Part shown: positions 4,983-5,156 of the stretch, one piece after another | Numbering within the stretch: the stretch's first letter is position 1 | How the letters are laid out: each line of letters opens with the position of its first letter | DNA from: Lachnospiraceae bacterium | Lineage (GTDB): Bacteria > Bacillota_A > Clostridia > Lachnospirales > Lachnospiraceae | Assembly: GCA_017437705.1 (NCBI GenBank) | Contig: JAFRYJ010000188.1 | Coordinates: 1 to 5,156, forward strand | DNA: 5,156 bases | Direction: 5' to 3' | The notes under the pieces: generated by a model | The model's database searches: none | What the model was told of the DNA's origin: nothing | Seen by the model: the letters and a program-made list of their open reading frames with translations, nothing else | Program-made: the position numbers and the translations under genes

Positions 4983-5156
4983 GACGTAACCTCCTCTTTA
5001 TTGGCTTAACCTGTGTCTTCTTCCCGCGCATCTTTAGCGGGATACAAACGCAAAGTATCTTCTTTGATAGAAACAAAGTCCGCAAGCGGACTTCAGCACC
5101 CCATCCCCTCATTCTTGAGGGAATGAGCGCAGCCGGACTTTGGCGCGCTAGCAGAA
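4983..5156 (-). other. Palindrome-rich leader: structured 5' UTR or interspersed palindromic repeat
   Basis: There is no gene in this 174-nt stretch, but several inverted repeats. TCCCGC (5022-5027) pairs with GCGGGA (5037-5042). CAAAG (5051-5055) pairs with CTTTG (5062-5066). AAGTCCGC (5076-5083) pairs with GCGGACTT (5086-5093). CTCATTC (5108-5114) pairs with GAATGAG (5121-5127). GCGC-A-GCC (5127-5134) pairs with GGCGCGC (5142-5148) around the loop GGACTTT. The loop is complementary to AAAGTCC at 5075-5081. All pairs are Watson-Crick, so they form on either strand. The minus-strand order would make this the leader of the membrane-protein genes, ending in their ribosome binding site at about 4990-4997. 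It could equally be a repeated intergenic element. I see no convincing promoter, which may lie beyond the window. Confidence 0.55.

Noticed and set aside
4621..4989. Plus-strand open frame of 122 codons opposite the 132-residue membrane protein
   Set aside because: The minus-strand gene has an ideal ribosome binding site and ordered membrane segments. The plus-strand product is a Ser/Thr/Ala-rich shadow.
5051..5093. Possible promoter on the minus strand, GGACTT, 16 nt, then GATACT
   Set aside because: The -35 box matches the consensus poorly and falls inside the palindromic arms. I cannot support it over chance.
4983..5154. Open minus-strand frame running from the window edge through the leader
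   Set aside because: It passes out of frame into the 132-residue gene, and its sequence is dictated by the palindromes. There is no evidence for coding.

Overview
This window looks like chromosomal DNA from an anaerobic, gut-type Firmicute. My best guess is a Lachnospiraceae-like clostridium. The reasons are strong AGGAG/GGAGG ribosome binding sites with about 7-nt spacing, ATGA-coupled genes, roughly balanced base composition by eye, and the gene content. The taxonomic placement is inference.

Layout, left to right. Positions 1-164 hold the 3' end of a plus-strand gene for a hydrophobic membrane protein that I cannot name. It converges on everything else in the window. A hairpin terminator at about 213-246 sits between the two converging units and could work in both directions. 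The rest is coded on the minus strand and is read from right to left. It begins with a 174-nt leader full of inverted repeats (4983-5156). Next come two small three-segment membrane proteins of unknown function (4584-4982 and 4225-4551) and a strong symmetric terminator (4177-4212). After a second leader hairpin follow larB (3348 to about 4103), larC (2038-3351), larE (1217-2041) and a radical SAM protein gene (294-1190). larB-larC and larC-larE each overlap by 4 nt (ATGA), and the radical SAM gene follows larE after 26 nt, so these four form one cotranscribed unit.

Working together: LarB, LarE and LarC are the complete three-enzyme route to the nickel-pincer nucleotide (NPN) cofactor. LarB carboxylates and hydrolyses nicotinic acid adenine dinucleotide, LarE converts the two carboxylates to thiocarboxylates, and LarC inserts nickel using CTP. 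LarE has a single cysteine exactly at residue 176, as in the sacrificial-sulfur enzyme of Lactobacillus plantarum. LarC is one uninterrupted frame and carries a very His-rich insertion (28 His in 47 residues) that probably binds nickel. No lactate racemase (larA), nickel transporter or LarA-like client enzyme is visible, so the enzyme that uses the cofactor is either outside the window or unknown.

The least explained parts are the two small membrane proteins just upstream of larB, the radical SAM protein with CX4CX2C cysteine spacing at the end of the operon, and the palindrome-rich leader, which is either a structured RNA or an interspersed repeat.
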